Assembly: GCA_017431225.1 (NCBI GenBank)
Contig: JAFRLM010000014.1
Location: forward strand, 1-64,000
DNA from: Erysipelotrichaceae bacterium
Lineage (GTDB): Bacteria; Bacillota_I; Bacilli_A; Erysipelotrichales; Erysipelotrichaceae
Direction: 5' to 3'
Length of the DNA stretch: 64,000 nucleotides
Below the pieces are notes generated by a model that did no database searches, was not told the DNA's origin, and was given only the letters and a program-made list of their open reading frames with translations. The position numbers were made by a program, and so were the translations under genes. Of this stretch, positions 62,241 to 64,000 are shown piece by piece (position 1 is the stretch's first letter; each line of letters opens with the position of its first letter).

Positions 62241-62596
62241 GAGATCGATCGCATTCCCTCGCGGTAAAGAACACCGCAGGCCTCATACATCGTAAGGGGT
62301 GTGGTCAGGACAGTGATACCGAAATCCTTGCCCATCTCTACGATCTCATCGTTCGGCTGTTTTCCACGGACGATCACGATCAGTTCCAGATCGAGCATCT
62401 GAGCTGTCCGCAGAGCCTGGGCATTGCAAAGCCCGGTCAGAAGAACGGTCTGCTCCGGCGCATTCTGGATCATCGCCAGGGCATCGCTCATCAGATCAGT
62501 CGCAAAGACCATCGTGTATTCTTTGTCCGAAGAATGTTCTCCGGCTGCAGATAACTCTTTCGCGTTCAGGACTTTCGCGATCTCTTCCGTTTTCAT
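62237..62596 (-). CDS. DRTGG-domain protein (first copy in the operon)
   Basis: A 119-residue protein: MKTEEIAKVLNAKELSAAG, then the DRTGG fold (TMVFATDLMSDALAMIQ, TVLLTGLCNAQALRTAQMLDLELIVIVRGKQPNDEIVEMGKDFGITVLTTPLTMYEACGVLYREG). ATG 62596 is chosen over an in-frame extension to 62728 because the extension overlaps nuoE and is Arg-rich shadow sequence. Coupled to the following HATPase gene (ATGA). Confidence 0.85.
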   Translation of the reverse strand: MKTEEIAKVLNAKELSAAGEHSSDKEYTMVFATDLMSDALAMIQNAPEQTVLLTGLCNAQALRTAQMLDLELIVIVRGKQPNDEIVEMGKDFGITVLTTPLTMYEACGVLYREGMRSIS

Positions 62597-62600
62597 ATAC

Positions 62601-63104
62601 TTACGCTTCCGCTGTCTCCGCTTTCTCAGCTGCGCGGATCGCAGCGATCTCTTCCGCAACTTTCTGCGGGGTAGCGTTGCCGATCGTTCTGCCGTCGATG
62701 ATGCAGACCGGGGCAAGACCGCAGGCACCCAGACATCTCGTAGCGTCTACGGAGAACATTCCGTCTTCGCTTGTTTTGTTGATGTCCGCGCCTGTCAGTT
62801 CAACGGCTTTATCAACTAAAGCCTGGGAATTCTTGACATAGCAGGCAGTGCCGAGGCAGACGTTGATGACGTGCTTGCCTTTCGGCTGTGTCGTAAACTG
62901 GGTATAGAAAGTAACGACACCATAAACTTCCGCCGGAGAAACATTGCTCGCTTCCGCGATCTTTTCCATTGCTTCGAACGGAATATATCCGAGTTCGCGC
63001 TGGACGTCATGAAGCATGAGCTTGACCGGACCGGCTTTGCCACGGTGTTTCGCTACGATCTCATCGATCTTCTGCAGAGATGCAGCATTTAATTTTCTTT
63101 CCAT
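62601..63104 (-). CDS. NuoE-like [2Fe-2S] subunit of the bifurcating hydrogenase (HydC/HndA)
   Basis: A 167-residue 24-kDa-type subunit. A helical N-terminus (REL GYIPFEAMEKIAEASNVSPAEVYGVVTFYTQF) and [2Fe-2S] Cys CLGTACYVKNS ... CLGACGLAPV are complete. The last 15 residues are Ala/Glu-rich. First gene of the operon; AAGAGGAG precedes the ATG behind an extended -10 promoter. Confidence 0.95.
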   Translation of the reverse strand: MERKLNAASLQKIDEIVAKHRGKAGPVKLMLHDVQRELGYIPFEAMEKIAEASNVSPAEVYGVVTFYTQFTTQPKGKHVINVCLGTACYVKNSQALVDKAVELTGADINKTSEDGMFSVDATRCLGACGLAPVCIIDGRTIGNATPQKVAEEIAAIRAAEKAETAEA

Positions 63105-63136
63105 GATAAAAGACTCCTCTTCTTTTAGACGATAAC

Positions 63137-63142
63137 ATTATA
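63137..63142 (-). promoter_or_regulatory. Extended -10 promoter of the hydrogenase operon
   Basis: TGATATAAT on the minus strand (TATAAT at 63137-63142, TG one base before) lies 32 nt before the nuoE-like ATG, leaving a normal leader of about 25 nt with a Shine-Dalgarno site. Confidence 0.6.
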
Positions 63143-63238
63143 TCATCGAAAAGAATAGGTTTGTTAACGATTTCGCACGATAAGGCGGTAGAATAAAAAT
63201 AGATATCAATATACAGATATATATAAGGAGAATAGTCG

Positions 63239-63721
63239 ATGATCAAGGATTTCAACGCTGACAGCTTCCGTCTGTTTGACGATCAGTGGGCACTGGTCAC
63301 TGCCGGAAAAAAGGACCATTTCAACACGATGACGGTCTCCTGGGGCGGATTGGGAACGCTCTGGGGCAAGCCGGCCGCTACAGTCTATGTGAAACCCGTC
63401 CGCTATACCTGGAATTTCCTTAATGACTATGAGTATTTCACACTTTCCTTCTTCGAGGAAAAATACCGCAAAGACCTGCTGACTCTGGGTTCAAAGTCCG
63501 GTCTTCACGGAGATAAGGTCGCTCTTACCGATCTGCATCCTTTTACCTGCCGTGACTCCATGGCCTTCCAGGAAGCCTCCACGATCCTCTACTGCAGAAA
63601 GATCTTCTCGCAGGACCTTGATAAAGCACGCATGCCGGAAGATGTAGTCGAGCGTTATTACTCCAAAGAGGCGCCGCACCGCATGTTTATCGGCGAAGTC
63701 GAAGAGATCTTCCATAACTGA
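63239..63721 (+). CDS. Flavin reductase-like protein
   Basis: A 160-residue split-barrel flavoprotein (flavin reductase family): DDQWALVTAGKKDHFNTMTVSWGGLGTLWGKPAATVYVKPVRYTW is the FMN-binding opening and YFTLSFFEEKYRKDLLTLGSKSGLHGDKVA follows. It could reduce a nitro, quinone or flavin substrate; unassigned. AAGGAGA lies 8 nt before the ATG. Monocistronic, ending at a strong terminator. Confidence 0.85.
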   Translation: MIKDFNADSFRLFDDQWALVTAGKKDHFNTMTVSWGGLGTLWGKPAATVYVKPVRYTWNFLNDYEYFTLSFFEEKYRKDLLTLGSKSGLHGDKVALTDLHPFTCRDSMAFQEASTILYCRKIFSQDLDKARMPEDVVERYYSKEAPHRMFIGEVEEIFHN

Positions 63722-63735
63722 TCAGAACGCATACT

Positions 63736-63780
63736 AAAAAACGATGCTGCAGCATATTCTGCCTGAAGGCATCGTTTTTT
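63736..63780 (+). terminator. Terminator of the flavin reductase-like gene
   Basis: A 12-bp stem (63736-63747 with 63769-63780) with a 21-nt loop, ending in TTTTTTCTT. Confidence 0.85.
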
Positions 63781-63799
63781 CTTATTTGGACTATTCCGT

Positions 63800-63826
63800 C
63801 AGCGGTCCCGATCCTCGGGATCGCTT
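63800..63826. terminator. Possible second hairpin before the window's last gene
   Basis: An 11-bp stem with one G-T pair (AGCGGTCCCGA/TCGGGATCGCT), followed on the plus strand by TTTTT. It lies between convergent genes; strand use is uncertain. Confidence 0.4.
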
Positions 63827-63847
63827 TTTCAATATATGTTAAGTTTC

Positions 63848-64000
63848 TTATTCGGAAGGTTTGCCGGCAAGATAATCGTTCAACCCGGGGACGAATTTGG
63901 ATTTTCTTCCCAGTCCGGAACGGAAGATATAGGCGTACCCGTCATACTCGTCATAATTCGGAAAAGCCGCTTTCAGCACATCTTCAGAGTATTGGTTGCC
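63848..64000 (-). CDS. C-terminal end of an unidentified protein
   Basis: Fifty residues in an open minus-strand frame, ending at TAA 63848-63850 and running off the right edge. The visible part reads EDVLKAAFPNYDEYDGYAYIF, then RSGLGRKSKFVPGLNDYLAG. Codon use is like that of other genes here. I do not recognise the family. Confidence 0.5.
   Translation of the reverse strand, partial: GNQYSEDVLKAAFPNYDEYDGYAYIFRSGLGRKSKFVPGLNDYLAGKPSE

Overview
The window is chromosomal DNA of a low-to-mid GC, Gram-positive, strictly anaerobic fermenter. The best guess is the Bacillota, and within it an Erysipelotrichia-like gut lineage. This rests on gene content: an rpmH-rnpA-yidC-jag block, a CBS/DRTGG-type Mn pyrophosphatase, TagO/WecA, M32 and M14 carboxypeptidases, a T-box leader, an electron-bifurcating [FeFe]-hydrogenase and an F-type ATP synthase whose c subunit looks sodium-coupled. 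Nothing here fixes the species.

Layout. 1-5.4 kb: end of an acyl-carrier-like gene, a CocE/X-Pro-type hydrolase, a UMF1-type MFS protein with a zinc-dependent phospholipase C-like protein, and a HAD phosphatase. 5.4-11.3 kb: an L,D-transpeptidase, small membrane proteins, an MFS-like protein, an orphan membrane protein, a DUF4139 protein with a zinc ribbon, and a TetR regulator. 11.4-13.4 kb: jag, yidC, rnpA and rpmH, without dnaA beside them. 13.6-17.9 kb: a polar amino acid ABC importer behind an M14 carboxypeptidase that carries a T-box leader. 18-21.2 kb: a PTS EIIC with a cysteine-less EIIB, a DUF5131 protein and a secreted/membrane protein. 21.25-22.7 kb: tRNA-Ser(CGA) holding a 1.4-kb AT-rich inserted element flanked by 73-bp direct repeats, with a truncated serine recombinase and a GIY-YIG protein. 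22.9-27.9 kb: an XRE regulator, an MFS transporter, a three-gene esterase/esterase/ATP-grasp operon and a lipoprotein cyclophilin. 28-36.8 kb: tRNA-Val(CAC), GtrA, MgtE, a Cof-type HAD, RarA, split transketolase, M32 carboxypeptidase and TagO/WecA. 36.8-42.5 kb: RidA, a small membrane protein, a degenerate amidohydrolase, a TsaC-GlyA fusion, the pyrophosphatase and a GNAT acetyltransferase. 42.6-49.3 kb: the complete ATP synthase operon, including two small leading membrane genes. 49.4-55 kb: MscS, Bcp peroxiredoxin, an M20 amidohydrolase, a flavin-reductase-like protein, DUF4298, a Tim44-like zinc-ribbon protein and a TauE/SafE remnant. 55-63.1 kb: a ten-gene [FeFe]-hydrogenase operon with HATPase, DRTGG, PHP and hydrogenase-like accessory genes. 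63.2-64 kb: a flavin reductase-like gene and the end of an unknown gene.

How the genes fit together. The hydrogenase (NuoE, HndB, NuoF and HydA homologues) would reoxidise NADH and ferredoxin as H2, while the ATP synthase couples to an ion gradient. The T-box-controlled peptidase followed by an amino acid importer looks like an amino acid salvage unit. Most genes sit in tightly overlapping operons separated by strong hairpin terminators.

The most unusual genome-wide signal is promoter placement. At about a dozen independent genes a clear -10 hexamer lies 6-10 nt before the start codon with no usable Shine-Dalgarno site. This predicts leaderless mRNAs as a normal mode of expression in this organism. 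Other points worth following are the TsaC-GlyA fusion with its own internal ribosome site, the two-carboxylate ATP synthase c subunit, the T-box on a peptidase gene, the tRNA-Ser element, and the uncharacterised accessory genes of the hydrogenase operon.
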